A stretch of DNA of 64,000 nt from Methanosarcina vacuolata Z-761 (GCF_000969905.1 NZ_CP009520.1:434001-498000), one strand, 5' to 3'. Shown: positions 34,629 to 43,790, counted from the first letter of the stretch. Notes: generated by a model not told the origin, from the sequence alone. Translations and numbers: made by a program.

Positions 34629-35264
34629 TCAGAAATGGTTTCGATAAACCATATAAAAGCCGACTCCCATAATTACAAAGCCTGCAACTTTTTTTAAAGG
34701 GAAACCATATTTTGAAACTTTCTTAAGCTTTGAGGACGAAAAGCTTGCAGAATAAGCAACAAGAAGCATTGGAATGGAAAAGCCGAGGGAATATATGAAA
34801 AGCATCAACGCTCCATAACCAATCTTACCTGAAACCGCAACCATGGTGAGGATTGAACCAAGTACTGAGCCGACACACGGAAGCCAGACAATCCCGAGAG
34901 AGAAACCAAGTAAAAGCCCTCCTAAAAGGCCTTCTCGTTTGGAGTTCGCAAGGGATGAAAAGTTTCCAAAAACATTGAAAATATTGAGATCAAAAATCAG
35001 AGCAACGCCCATAGTTATAAGAAGAATTTCGGCGAAGATGTTAAGGTAACCGAGATAAGCCGTGAACGTAGCCCCTAAAATGGAAGTAATGATCCCCATG
35101 CAGGTGAAGGAAAGGGACAAACCTAACACAATCGCAAGCGGTCTGAACTTTCCTTTCTCAGTTGAGTAAGCAAAAACTGCCGGGATTACGGGCAAGATAC
35201 ACGGAGAAAGTACACTGACTACCCCTGCAAAAAAAGCTGCAATTGGAAAAAAATCGGAAAACAT
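34629..35264 (-). CDS. ccdA: CcdA-type thiol:disulfide electron carrier
   Basis: The 211-residue, six-helix membrane protein of the CcdA/DsbD-beta family carries electrons from cytoplasmic thioredoxin to extracytoplasmic thiol proteins. Its two redox Cys are visible in VVSVLSPCILPVIPA (helix 1) and GIVWLPCVGSVLGS (helix 4). GAGGAATAAACT precedes the ATG. Its start lies three bases after the stop of the thioredoxin-like lipoprotein, its likely electron acceptor, so the two form one operon controlled from the palindrome at 35913-35930. Confidence 0.92.
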   Translation of the reverse strand: MFSDFFPIAAFFAGVVSVLSPCILPVIPAVFAYSTEKGKFRPLAIVLGLSLSFTCMGIITSILGATFTAYLGYLNIFAEILLITMGVALIFDLNIFNVFGNFSSLANSKREGLLGGLLLGFSLGIVWLPCVGSVLGSILTMVAVSGKIGYGALMLFIYSLGFSIPMLLVAYSASFSSSKLKKVSKYGFPLKKVAGFVIMGVGFYMVYRNHF

Positions 35265-35267
35265 AGT

Positions 35268-35849
35268 TTATTCCTCTGTTTTCCTGGATTCAATAGCTTT
35301 CTCAAGAGTCTCTGAAAGGATTTCTTTGTCGGTAACACCTAGGAACCTTGCGCTTGTTCTTTCTTGGCTTTTGCTGCCGTCCTGCCGCATATACATGTAT
35401 TTTCCGTTTTCGATATCCATAATAATACAGGTATCCGGAATAACTCTTACTCCAAATTCTGTTGCAAACTCGGGATTCTGCTTGATATCAATAAGCATGA
35501 ATGAGGCAGAATCCTGATATTTTGGAAGTAGCTCTGAGAATATTTCTTCCTGTTCTCCACAGGGAATACAACCCTTTGAGCCAAGTTTCAGTACAACAGG
35601 ACCTTTTTTGAGGGCTTCATCAATCTGGCTCAAGTTCGTAACTTCAATCAATTCCATTCCAGTGCCTGAGTCACTAACGTTCTCCGTAATTTCAGCAAGG
35701 TCTGTTTCATTATCGGAGCTGTCAGAATCTGTGCAACCAGAGCTGAAGATCAGGAAACAAAAAATCGCTAAAGTTGAGAGCGATTTTATTAAAGTAGGTA
35801 ATGAAAAATGAATTCGTTTCTTACCTTGTATTCTATGCAATCGCTTCAT
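35268..35849 (-). CDS. thioredoxin-fold lipoprotein
   Basis: The 193-residue extracytoplasmic lipoprotein has a hydrophobic segment and lipobox FSSGC, an acidic linker, then a thioredoxin domain with active site CIPC in LGSKGCIPCGEQEEIFSELLPKY and the cis-Pro strand GVRVIPDTCIIMD. It is a probable partner of the adjacent CcdA in keeping surface thiols reduced. I chose ATG 35849 because GGAGAA lies seven bases upstream and the signal peptide then has normal length; the frame runs on to 35918 into the operator. The extra Cys after the cis-Pro is unusual. Confidence 0.87.
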   Translation of the reverse strand: MKRLHRIQGKKRIHFSLPTLIKSLSTLAIFCFLIFSSGCTDSDSSDNETDLAEITENVSDSGTGMELIEVTNLSQIDEALKKGPVVLKLGSKGCIPCGEQEEIFSELLPKYQDSASFMLIDIKQNPEFATEFGVRVIPDTCIIMDIENGKYMYMRQDGSKSQERTSARFLGVTDKEILSETLEKAIESRKTEE

Positions 35850-35912
35850 TATAGTTCTCCAAAAATTTTCATATTCTATTTTATCGTCAAGAAGTAGAAA
35901 CTTATTATAAAA

Positions 35913-35930
35913 TATCAAGATATGTTGATA
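35913..35930. promoter_or_regulatory. TATCAA-N6-TTGATA palindrome upstream of the thioredoxin-lipoprotein/ccdA operon
   Basis: TATCAA, GATATG, TTGATA. The site lies 64 bases upstream of the lipoprotein start. Perfect half-sites. Confidence 0.7.
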
Positions 35931-36083
35931 TACTCAAATGTAACAAATATTATAAGTATTTTGTCAAATTACTTGTGAGTATCAAAAATATGAGGAAGAT
36001 CCTTGTAGTGATTAACTCGATTGACAAGAGGAAATATTCTGTAATTGATCAGTCCAGTGAGAAATCAATCTATTTTCCCTTGT

Positions 36084-36275
36084 TTACCTCTTCTCTGCTT
36101 GTTTTTGATTCAGTGCTCGCCGAGAATATTCATCTACACAGAACTGGCACGTTATACGGGCAGAAGGTACAACAGCAACTACCTCTTTGATTTTAAGATC
36201 AAATGCCTTCTCCATAAAGATAGTGCGGCATATATTTACAAAGATTTCAGGAACTTTTGGTAATACTTTATTCAA
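36084..36275 (-). pseudogene. truncated AhpD/CMD-family gene
   Basis: The frame encodes LPKVPEIFVNICRTIF.., then LKIKEVVAVV and the active-site region ITCQFCVDEYSRRAL, and breaks off. The intact homologue at 43808-44167 has CQFCVDTHSQRAIAAGATKEEI at this place. The C-terminal half is missing, so the fragment cannot fold normally. Confidence 0.75.
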
Positions 36276-36339
36276 AAAGGGCAGCTTAATCCTTCAAATT
36301 GATTTAGAAATCCTAAGTTATAAAAAACCGCGATGTATA

Positions 36340-36357
36340 TATCAAAAAATGTTGATA
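36340..36357. promoter_or_regulatory. TATCAA-N6-TTGATA palindrome
   Basis: TATCAA, AAAATG, TTGATA. It lies between the truncated ahpD copy and the arsR-type gene at 36476. Perfect half-sites. Confidence 0.65.
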
Positions 36358-36419
36358 TATTGTAATTTAAGATTTTTAAAGTCCCAAAAAATATTGAGTA
36401 TAAATAATAATATGTTAGA

Positions 36420-36437
36420 TATCTAAAATAATTGATA
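36420..36437. promoter_or_regulatory. near-palindrome TATCTA-N6-TTGATA at the arsR-type gene
   Basis: One mismatch in the left half-site. It is 39 bases upstream of ATG 36476, a position suited to promoter occlusion. Confidence 0.55.
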
Positions 36438-36475
36438 TGAAAACCCTTATTTAGAAGGCTTAACTTCTTTTATTT

Positions 36476-36835
36476 ATGAGCTATTGTTGTCCTGCTGACC
36501 CTGAGAAAAAGAAGGAATGGGAAGGGAAAATGCTCCAGGAAATCGATTTTCTGGACAATGACATAAAAAAAGCCAGTGAGATCTTCAGTGCTCTCGGACA
36601 TCCTATAAGACTGAAAATTGCTTATTTTCTCTCTCAACGAGATCACTGCGTTTGTGAATTGATATTTAAATTGAACGAAAGGCAGAACCTTGTTTCTCAT
36701 CACCTTGCAATCATGAAAAACTGCGGGATCGTCGAAGCCTACAGCAGTTCAAAATGGCATTTTTACAGGTTGAATCCTGAATTTGAAGATATTTTTGATA
36801 TTATTAAGCAGTTACAAAACAAAAAATCCGAATAA
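36476..36835 (+). CDS. ArsR-family winged-helix regulator
   Basis: The 119-residue protein has an N-terminal CC pair (MSYCCPADPEKKKE), then a helical lead-in, ASEIFSALGHPIRLKIAYFL, a DHCVCELIFKLNERQNLVSHHLAIMKNCGIV helix-turn-helix with the CVCEL metalloid motif, and a wing region SSSKWHFYRLN. The N-terminal CC plus CVC could form a three-Cys arsenite site. It differs clearly from the other ArsR copies in the window. The ligand is inferred from family and island context. Confidence 0.88.
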   Translation: MSYCCPADPEKKKEWEGKMLQEIDFLDNDIKKASEIFSALGHPIRLKIAYFLSQRDHCVCELIFKLNERQNLVSHHLAIMKNCGIVEAYSSSKWHFYRLNPEFEDIFDIIKQLQNKKSE

Positions 36836-36920
36836 ACCTGAAAGAAAATATGAATGAACCTGAATGAAAATCAGAACAGGGCTTAATTAAATCTGGAATG
36901 AAAAAGATTTAAAAATGAAT

Positions 36921-37062
36921 ATGACTGGGGTTTTCGTCCTTAAAGCAGCAACAACAGTCTTCTTCTCATCTATTTGTATTTTCTTCTGTCTATGTATCTT
37001 TTGTATTTTTTTTCTGTCTATGTATCTTTTGTATTTTTTCTGTCCATGTATCTTTTGTTTTT
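36921..37062. repeat. AhpD C-terminal remnant followed by a roughly 26 bp tandem repeat
   Basis: On the minus strand, 36928-36967 still encodes an EDCCCC.KD tail like that ending the gene at 43808. Units around TCTGTCTATGTATCTTTTG follow three times at 36981-37062. No functional gene is present in the 36836-37207 gap. Confidence 0.6.
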
Positions 37063-37207
37063 CCATTAGAATATGAAATCTACTTTATTTCGTTAGCCTG
37101 GAAACTATGTGAGTTAAAAATAGCCTTTACTCCAAATTTACAAACAATATGTCTAATTTCCAATTTCGAAAAATATATATAATTCTACATATTCAATAAT
37201 TGTTGAT

Positions 37208-37507
37208 ATGATTAATGAAGAAAATATACAGCTTTTCAAGGCTCTAAGTGAAGACACCAGGTATAGAATTATTAAGGCTTTAATCGAATCTGAAAATAAA
37301 TGCAGAGAAAATAAATACGGTAACAGAGGAGAGCTATGTGCCTGTGAGATCCCGGAAATAATCGGGAGGACTCAGTCCAATACCTCAATGCACCTTGCAA
37401 AATTACAGGACTGGGGGATAATTAAGGTAAGAAAAGAGGGGAAAAAGAGGTTATATTCTATCCAAAACGAAAAAATCAGGAAAATTCTGGAGGTACTTGA
37501 GGAATAA
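37208..37507 (+). CDS. ArsR-family regulator (paralogue of 52483-52782)
   Basis: The 99-residue winged-helix protein has LFKALSEDTRYRIIKALIES, ELCACEIPEIIGRTQSNTSMHLAKLQDWGIIKVRKEGKKRLYSI. The CAC in the ELCACE motif, plus a Cys in the insert ENKCRENKYGNRGE, could bind a soft metalloid. A second copy in the window is nearly identical. The start ATG overlaps a TTGATA half-site (37203-37208), suggesting autoregulation. Its downstream genes (permease, mini-thioredoxin, DGC protein) probably form its target operon. Confidence 0.9.
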   Translation: MINEENIQLFKALSEDTRYRIIKALIESENKCRENKYGNRGELCACEIPEIIGRTQSNTSMHLAKLQDWGIIKVRKEGKKRLYSIQNEKIRKILEVLEE

Positions 37508-37688
37508 GATTTTGTACTATTATAAAAACTCAAAAGAAGTTGGTTCCTCGTTGTTTTGTGTGTATATCCTCAATATTCTCATAAAACCAATTCGGTCTTG
37601 AATTGAAAATCATCTTAAGTAAAAGTATATGGGGTTCAAAATGAATTAAATATTCTGAGCTTCAGGGAAATATTTAAATAATATTAAG

Positions 37689-37706
37689 TATCATCATATA
37701 TTGATA
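37689..37706. promoter_or_regulatory. TATCAT-N6-TTGATA palindrome upstream of the permease operon
   Basis: TATCAT, CATATA, TTGATA, with one mismatch. It lies 52 bases upstream of ATG 37758. Confidence 0.6.
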
Positions 37707-37757
37707 TATTTGTAAATTGAAATATCGTTCAAGAAGTAACATAATGGAGGATCCAAA

Positions 37758-38729
37758 ATGGTTGATATATTCTATCCTCTTCAATGGATTGCTGATAAAC
37801 TGACATATGAGGTGTTTAAAATTGCACCTGACACACACCTTGCAGCCAGTGTTAACTTTATCATTTATGATGTGCTGAAAATTTTCTTGCTGCTTGCCGT
37901 GATGATTTTTGTTGTTTCCTACATCAGGACCTATGTAACTCCAGAAAAAACCCGAAAAATCCTTGGAGGCAGAACAGGATTGCAATATCATCTATTAGCC
38001 TCCATGCTAGGAGTGGTAACGCCTTTCTGTTCCTGTTCATCAGTACCTCTTTTTATTGGTTTTGTTGAATCTGGAATCCCACTCGGAGTGACTTTCTCAT
38101 TTCTTATTACCTCCCCCCTGGTAAATGAGGCTGCAGTTGCTGCACTGTGGGCCACCATTGGCCTTAAGGTAACCCTGATCTATATAGTATCAGGTGTTGT
38201 ACTCGGAGTTTTTGGTGGGTACTTAATAGGCCTTCTGAAAATGGAAAAATATGTGGCGGATTTTGTTTACAATATAAAGGTAGGGGATCAAAATAGAGGT
38301 CAGGAATCTCTGAAAATAAATGAAAGAGCTGCGATTGCCTATGATAATGTTAAAGAAATCGTGGAAAAGGTCTGGATATACATAATTATTGGAGTTACTT
38401 TGGGAGGAATCTTCCACGGATATGCTCCCGAAGGCATCCTTGCACAATATGCAGGGAAAGACAATTTGCTTGCTGTTCCAATTGCAGTCGTTATAGGGGT
38501 TCCTCTATACTCAAACGTTATGGGTATGATCCCTATAGTGGAAAGCCTTATTGGAAAAGGGCTTCCTGTCGGCACTGCTCTAGCCTTCCTTATGGCAGTT
38601 ACTGCACTTTCGCTCCCTGAAATGATTATCCTGAAGAAAGTACTTAAAAAAGAGTTGATTGGAGCTTTTGTTTTAATTGTTACGGTATCGATCATATTTA
38701 CTGGATATCTATTTAACATTATTCTATGA
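37758..38729 (+). CDS. UPF0718/ArsP-type permease
   Basis: The 323-residue membrane protein has about eight to nine helices. It shows the duplicated signature of the family: a GVVTPFCSCSSVPLFIGF motif with CxC in the first half and IGVPLYSNVMGMIPIVESLIGKGLPVGTALAF in the second. Relatives include the ArsP exporters of organic arsenicals and predicted thiol or metal permeases. GGAGG lies eight bases before the ATG. It heads an operon with a redox protein, a DGC zinc-binding protein and a Cys-rich protein. Arsenic transport is inferred from the neighbourhood. Confidence 0.87.
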   Translation: MVDIFYPLQWIADKLTYEVFKIAPDTHLAASVNFIIYDVLKIFLLLAVMIFVVSYIRTYVTPEKTRKILGGRTGLQYHLLASMLGVVTPFCSCSSVPLFIGFVESGIPLGVTFSFLITSPLVNEAAVAALWATIGLKVTLIYIVSGVVLGVFGGYLIGLLKMEKYVADFVYNIKVGDQNRGQESLKINERAAIAYDNVKEIVEKVWIYIIIGVTLGGIFHGYAPEGILAQYAGKDNLLAVPIAVVIGVPLYSNVMGMIPIVESLIGKGLPVGTALAFLMAVTALSLPEMIILKKVLKKELIGAFVLIVTVSIIFTGYLFNIIL

Positions 38730-38823
38730 GATTAATGTATCTACAACTCGAAAAGACAGTAAAATGTTCAAATAATGACAGTAAAATGTTCAAAATGATA
38801 AAACAAAACACGAGGTTAAAAAG

Positions 38824-39057
38824 ATGAAGATCGAAATTCTCGGAACTGGTTGTCCAAAGTGCAAAAAGACAAAAGAAACGATTGAAAAAGTACTGAAGCA
38901 GACTGGCGTAGATGCTGAAGTAATTAAAGTTGAGGATATTGAAAAAATACTGAACTACGGCGTTATGGTCACTCCTGCAGTTGTTATTGATGGAGAAGTA
39001 AAAGTTGCAGGTAAGGTTCCAGACGAAAAAGATATTCGAAAATGGGTTACTCAATAA
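38824..39057 (+). CDS. thioredoxin-like small redox-active disulfide protein
   Basis: The 77-residue mini-thioredoxin of the redox-active disulfide protein 2 family has active site GCPKCKKTKETIEKVL, a GVMVTPAVVIDGEVKVAGKVP cis-Pro strand, and no extra domains. Such proteins often accompany UPF0718 permeases. The SD is GAGGT. It lies third in the ArsR-controlled run, about 95 bases after the permease. Confidence 0.93.
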   Translation: MKIEILGTGCPKCKKTKETIEKVLKQTGVDAEVIKVEDIEKILNYGVMVTPAVVIDGEVKVAGKVPDEKDIRKWVTQ

Positions 39058-39124
39058 AAAAGGAATCGTTTACTATTCAATTAATTAATATAAGAAAAAA
39101 CAAGCTCATGAGGAGGATAAAATT

Positions 39125-39508
39125 ATGGCAGAAGAGACAAAATGCGCATGTGGTTCGTCAAATGTGGCAATTTTCCCATGTACTGGGGCTTCAAATGTGG
39201 GACAACTTTCAAATAAGACCGCGATAGAACTCGAAAGACAAAACTTTGGAAACCTGATGTGTACCGTAGGAATTGGGGCTAGGGCTCCCGGACTCATGAA
39301 ATCCGCCGAGGCTTCAGAAAGGATAATTGCAATTGATGGCTGCCCGGTGAACTGTGCAAGTAAAACTCTCGAACTTGCAGGTTTTAAAGTGGATCAACAT
39401 ATTGTAATTTCGGAGTTCGGAATTAAAAAGAATAAAGACAAGGATCTCAAAGACAGTGAAATCTCAGAAGCTCTAGAAAAAACCCTTGAAATACTGCAGT
39501 CTGAATGA
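39125..39508 (+). CDS. DGC-domain putative zinc-binding protein
   Basis: The 127-residue cytoplasmic protein has CACGSSNVAIFPCTGASNVGQLSN at the N-terminus, MCTVGIGARAPG, and the diagnostic IDGCPVNCASKTLELAG. Six conserved Cys suggest metal or metalloid binding. The family's role is not established. The strong ribosome site GAGGAGGA precedes the ATG. It is co-oriented with the permease and mini-thioredoxin. Confidence 0.9.
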   Translation: MAEETKCACGSSNVAIFPCTGASNVGQLSNKTAIELERQNFGNLMCTVGIGARAPGLMKSAEASERIIAIDGCPVNCASKTLELAGFKVDQHIVISEFGIKKNKDKDLKDSEISEALEKTLEILQSE

Positions 39509-39570
39509 TTTCGGTTTCAATTAACATTATGCATTGCTAAGACCATATATCTTAATAATCAGAAACTTAA

Positions 39571-39915
39571 ATGACCAAAATTAAAGGTGGCAAGTTGACT
39601 GAATTTACTGTAAATTCTACTATATGTGGTTTTGTTCACAAGATACGTGGAAGCAAAAAAGGAAATAAAATTATTGTTGACATTGAAACTCCATGTGAAA
39701 AGATAAAGAAGTTCTCTCACATGGAAGTTCCCATGATGGAAATTATGGATATCAAAAACAACTATGTGATTGATAGAGCACAGGAAGCACAGTGCTCCTC
39801 AAATTGTCTTGTGCCCTGTGCAGTGCTCAATCTCTGCAGACTGGAAAGTGGTTTCCTTGCAAAATCTCTAGTAAAAAAGGCAGGTAGCATTAGCATCGAG
39901 TTCAATGAAGTTTAA
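39571..39915 (+). CDS. conserved Cys-rich protein of unknown function
   Basis: The 114-residue protein has an initial beta-rich half (FTVNSTICGFVHKIRGSKKGNKIIVDIETPC) and a Cys cluster QCSSNCLVPCAVLNLC. The Cys spacing suggests binding of a metal or Fe-S cluster. It is the last gene of the ArsR-permease run. A broken paralogue with a MITE insertion lies at 33026-33514. The ribosome site is weak; TTG 39595 is a possible alternative. Confidence 0.8.
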   Translation: MTKIKGGKLTEFTVNSTICGFVHKIRGSKKGNKIIVDIETPCEKIKKFSHMEVPMMEIMDIKNNYVIDRAQEAQCSSNCLVPCAVLNLCRLESGFLAKSLVKKAGSISIEFNEV

Positions 39916-40021
39916 AAAAGGAAAAATTTACCTCCTTTTCAATTTCCAATTTAATACTCAAGAGGCAAATTCCTTTAAAGGAAAGAATTTCTTTATGGTT
40001 AAGTGAAAAACCTGTTAAAAA

Positions 40022-40148
40022 GAGCTTATCCTAAAACTTCGAATTATATTGCCAGATATTGAATAAGGAAATTAATTAATTTCCTTATTCTGAAACTTGT
40101 TTGGAACCATTATTGATCTCAAAACGAAATTGGTTTCGGGATAGGCTC
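40022..40148. mobile_element. 127 bp MITE-like element with GAGCYTATCC ends
   Basis: The ends are GAGCTTATCCTAAAAC and, inverted, GAGCCTATCCCGAAAC, the same family as the 130 bp element at 33277-33406. Its core is a perfect palindrome at 40062-40089 built on AATAAGGAAATTAA, able to form a strong hairpin. No target duplication is apparent, so this is an older copy. It sits between convergent operons. Confidence 0.75.
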
Positions 40149-40198
40149 ATGAAATTATTATTTAGATCTTTTTAATTAGAAGCTGAAAACTTTGAATC

Positions 40199-40747
40199 TT
40201 ATCCTCTTTTAATTTTGGACATTACATTCTTCTTTACCTGAGATTCATATTTCTTCCAGCTATTTTCATCAATTTCGGGCATGATAAGCTCCGGAGCTTC
40301 GCTTCTTTCTTTTCTACTACAGGAATCTATTGCCTGCTGGATGACCAAAGGGTCGGTTATCCCTACGAGGTCAATGACTTCAATTTCCCTAAGAAAACGA
40401 GAGATTGCAGTCGCTGGAATTTCGTTAAGGTAAGGAATTACTCCTTCAGACCCGACAATCTTTTTTGACCCTCCGAAAGTCGAAACTCCATTTTCGGCAA
40501 GTGACAGCAGGGACTGCCCGGCAAAATGTTCACTTTCCTTCCCGCAGACAATCAGGCAGCTGATGTGAGGATTTGAAAGTACATTAACTATTATCTTCTC
40601 AATTCCAAAATTTTCCGTAAAACAGGTCCCGCAGATGGCGTAGTTTTTTAAATTCAAGTCTCGATAGTCAGAAGCAAGGGTTACTACTGCCACAGGAGAT
40701 TTTGGGTCTCCTACTACATAATCGCCAGAAGTTATAGGCCATGCCAT
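40199..40747 (-). CDS. soluble MtrA paralogue (corrinoid-binding methyltransferase subunit A-like)
   Basis: The 182-residue protein aligns with subunit A of tetrahydromethanopterin S-methyltransferase: WPITSGDYVVGDPKSPVAVVTLAS, a CGTCFTENFGIEKIIVNVLSNPHISCLIVCG block, ESEHFAGQSLLSLAENGV with His74 at the place of MtrA's cobalt-ligand histidine, GVIPYLNEIPATAISRF and IEVIDLVGITD. The C-terminal membrane helix of true MtrA is missing, so it is cytoplasmic and is not part of the Na+-pumping complex. It follows arsM by 84 bases on the same strand, suggesting that a methyl-corrinoid carrier works with an arsenic methyltransferase. Confidence 0.87.
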   Translation of the reverse strand: MAWPITSGDYVVGDPKSPVAVVTLASDYRDLNLKNYAICGTCFTENFGIEKIIVNVLSNPHISCLIVCGKESEHFAGQSLLSLAENGVSTFGGSKKIVGSEGVIPYLNEIPATAISRFLREIEVIDLVGITDPLVIQQAIDSCSRKERSEAPELIMPEIDENSWKKYESQVKKNVMSKIKRG

Positions 40748-40831
40748 GTAAAAGCTCCTTCTCTTAGTAATTCATGTTAAATGGTTTTCTCCAAAGTTAC
40801 AAGTTATAAAGTGAAAAAAGTAGAAATCTTT

Positions 40832-41578
40832 TTATTTCCAGGCTTTAAGTTTTAAGCTCTCTGCAGGCAACTCATTATATTGTCTTTTGCTTATATCCAG
40901 GTCTTCATTCAAAACTTCAACTACAAATCCGGCTCTCTTTAAAAGCCCAAGATACTCTTCCTTAAGCAAGGCACCTGCAAGGCAGCCTGTGAGCAGGTCT
41001 TTGTCATTCTTCAGGTTTTCGGGAAGCTCGGCCAGAAGAACCATGTCAGAAATATACATTGCGCCTTCTGGTTTCAAAACTCTAAAGGCTTCTTTAAAAA
41101 CTTTTTCTTTATCTGGAGCAAGATTGATCACGCAATTACTGATAATAACATCCACTGACCCGCTCTCAACCGGAAGAGCTTCTATATCTCCAAGACGAAA
41201 TTCGACATTGGTATAACCGTATTTTTGGGAGTTTGCCTGTGCCTTTTCGACCATAGCCTGAGTCATATCAACTCCAATAACCTTTCCTGATTTCCCTACC
41301 TTCTGTGCAGCAAGGAAACAGTCAAATCCTGCACCTGAACCGAGATCTAGTACAACATCACTTGGTTTTAATTCTGCAAAAGCGGTTGGGTTTCCACAAC
41401 CAAGACCCAGATTTGCGTCTGGAACAGCATTGATATCATTTTCAGAATAGCCAATGGATTTTGACAGATCTATCGCACTCGAATCACCACAACATCCACT
41501 CGAACAACAGGACCCGCCTAACATTGCTATTTTTCCGTATTTCTCTTTAATTACTTGCTTTTTTTCACTTGCATCCAC
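40832..41578 (-). CDS. arsM: arsenite S-adenosylmethionine methyltransferase
   Basis: The 248-residue class I SAM methyltransferase converts As(III) to methylated arsenicals. Diagnostic features are a Cys-rich N-terminus ([12 protein letters not shown]), [39 protein letters not shown] as SAM motif [28 protein letters not shown] and [10 protein letters not shown]. The Cys in SNC and TGC are the arsenite ligands known for the family. A perfect palindrome TATCAA-N6-TTGATA lies about 87 bases upstream. The MtrA-like gene follows in the same transcript. Confidence 0.94.
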   Translation of the reverse strand: MDASEKKQVIKEKYGKIAMLGGSCCSSGCCGDSSAIDLSKSIGYSENDINAVPDANLGLGCGNPTAFAELKPSDVVLDLGSGAGFDCFLAAQKVGKSGKVIGVDMTQAMVEKAQANSQKYGYTNVEFRLGDIEALPVESGSVDVIISNCVINLAPDKEKVFKEAFRVLKPEGAMYISDMVLLAELPENLKNDKDLLTGCLAGALLKEEYLGLLKRAGFVVEVLNEDLDISKRQYNELPAESLKLKAWK

Positions 41579-41664
41579 AGGTATCGCCTTCTCTCTTACT
41601 CGAGTTATTTATGCCCTTAATATAGTTCCAGGTCTCTCTTTGTGTATATAAAAAAGGATTCAAT

Positions 41665-41682
41665 TATCAAAATATATTGATA
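41665..41682. promoter_or_regulatory. TATCAA-N6-TTGATA palindrome upstream of arsM
   Basis: TATCAA, AATATA, TTGATA. Perfect half-sites 87-104 bases upstream of the arsM start. Confidence 0.72.
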
Positions 41683-41888
41683 TATTCAAGTATAGTCTCT
41701 GATATAAATATTTTACTCGATCACGCAAATGAAGCAAAATAACGAAAGTATGAACCGGAATTAATGGATGGATCTGACTAAAAAATTGAGTTGTTATCAG
41801 GCAAATTCAAGTTTATTTCGTTCAATAAACACTTATTGAGCCTATTCCAAAAGCTATTTTTACAAAGTGAACCTCGAATTTATAAACA

Positions 41889-43645
41889 GTTTTAACCTGA
41901 CTTCCGCTTTTTTTAAGCGCATAAATTCAATTTTTCCATAATTTCTTTTTGCTTTCTTGTGAGTTCTGTAACTATTACCTCTCCATTTTGCAGTTCTACT
42001 TTTCTGATCTTCTCAAGCTCTAAAAGTAAACTCTCTACTGTATAATCCTCAATAATTTTTGTTTCCTTCATCATACTCAGTAGCTTCATTCTAATAATTA
42101 GTCCGATAAAGCAGACAAAAATGAATCCCTTTGTTGTTGAATCTTTGTTTGTGTTTAGTGGAAGCGACTGAATATCATTTTTCATTACTTTGAATCCTTT
42201 CTCAACAATATCTCTTTCTCTGTAGTAAGTGAGACATTCTACCCAATCACGTTCTCCATAATAAAAAAGGAAAAACTTCCCCATTCTGTTTATTCTCTGC
42301 GATACTGCATTTTTCTTGATATTGATTTTGAAATGGTCATCTATCTTTTTCCACGAATAGAAACTTGCCATTTCCCTTGCTCTCTCTTTGAACACCTCTG
42401 CCGCATTTCTCCATCCTGGTATTGCTGTTTCTTCCAGTTTTTCCTTCATATCATAAAGACGGGAGTAAAATGTGCTTTTTTCGTCCATTTCTCTCTTTGG
42501 ATCATAGAAACAGTATCCATTGATCTTGAATTCCTTTTCCTCAAGAGTCACTGGCTTTACAAATATTGGTTTTTTGTGAAACTTATGAAGATATTCCGGA
42601 CTTTCGATGTCTTTTTGTACTGAACTCATAAGCTCTTGACAACTTTAAGTGCCATGTAGCTGCATAATAAAAAGAATCTTTCCCTTACTAATTCTCAATG
42701 TTTCCCTTGCTGAAAAATCCTCTATCCCATTACCAGTGTATAGTTTTCCATTCCATGAGCTTCTATCTTTTTTAGAGTATTTTTAAGAGTTGTAACGTCT
42801 ACAATACTTCCAGGATAGATGTCATACATCACCGGAATTCCTTTTTCCTTATCCACAATCATGGAGAGATTTATTTGAGGAAGATCGCAATTGTCTCTAT
42901 TGTATCCGTATTCAAGAAGATTAATTAGTTGTGAGTAGCTCGATAAACTGGTAAGATCGTACATTAATGTGCGTTTTGTCCCAAGATTTCTAAACATTTT
43001 ACCCATAAACATGGATGGAATGTCGCTATTACCTACTTTTGCAAGTAGATTACTGATGTTTTGACTTTTCAAGGGTAACTCAGGCCACTGGAGAGAAAGA
43101 ACAGAATTCTCATACCAGGTTTTAAGGTTATACATAGCTGTAGGACGAATTACACGATTAAGTGCCATTGAAAGTATCATGTTTCTGTCTTTCTCATTGA
43201 ACAGATCACCAAGATACTCTTCAATTTTGAGTTCTTCTACGATTTTTTGCAATGGAAGGAACTCACCATAGTTATAAGCATTTATAGGTTTGCTGGAAAC
43301 GAAAGAAGTCTCATCTTGCACGATTTCATCGGAAGAGTTTAATGCGTCACGAACTCTAACAGGTTTACCGTTTATGTTTCTGCCAACATATTTGGATTTA
43401 TGGCGAATTTGTTTCTTTTCCTTATCGTAATAAGGAATATCTTCGTACCAGTACTCAATTCCATTTATTTTCTTGATGCGGAGTGTGGACTTCATGTGCT
43501 TATTATATAAGCACATAAGAGTATATAAAAGTTTTGAATTGTTGTTTGGAAATGAATAAGTTCGCATGCATCTGCACACGAATTAATTGAGCAAAATAGG
43601 GATACAAGAATTATGCGCTTAAAATTTGGGAATTAAGGTTTTAAC
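41889..43645. mobile_element. IS1634-type insertion sequence with damaged transposase
   Basis: The outer ends GTTTTAACC..TTTTAAGCGCATAA and, inverted, GTTAAAACC..TTTTAAGCGCATAA form imperfect terminal repeats of about 38 bp around a minus-strand DDE transposase. A target duplication is not clear. Just outside the left end, at 41838, lies a lone GAGCCTATTCCAAAAG end of the MITE family seen at 33277. Confidence 0.8.
41913..43495 (-). pseudogene. IS1634/IS4-type transposase, frameshifted
   Basis: The N-terminal part (from 43495, IKKINGIEYWYEDIPYYDKEKK..) runs through MYDLTSLSSYS (first Asp) to NYTLVMG, then leaves frame. One base removed restores VMDRGFFSKGNIEN (second Asp), and at least one more shift is needed before the downstream frame that holds RERDIVEKGFKVMKND (Glu). 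The two halves read 43579-42722 and 42629-41913. Without correction it is inactive; programmed frameshifting cannot explain two distant breaks. Confidence 0.88.
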
Positions 43646-43693
43646 ATTATCTCGCAACTGCATAATAAAAAATCAAATAAAAAATCTAACAGA

Positions 43694-43790
43694 TACCTGA
43701 ATGAAAAGAAACCTGAAAGAAAAGAAACCTGAAAGAAAAGAAACCTGAAAGAAAAGAAACCTGAAAGAAAAAAAACCTGAAAGAAAAAAA
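43694..43790. repeat. 16 bp tandem repeat, about 6 copies
   Basis: The unit GAAACCTGAAAGAAAA is purine-rich and lies directly downstream of the AhpD-like gene. Confidence 0.92.

Noticed and set aside
35975-36263. Open frames of about 70 codons on the plus strand
   Set aside because: They are antisense to the truncated ahpD copy and overlap each other; no independent evidence.
41838-41888. MITE of the GAGCCTATCC family next to the IS element
   Set aside because: Only one end is visible; the other end is not found on the far side of the IS, so the element cannot be delimited.
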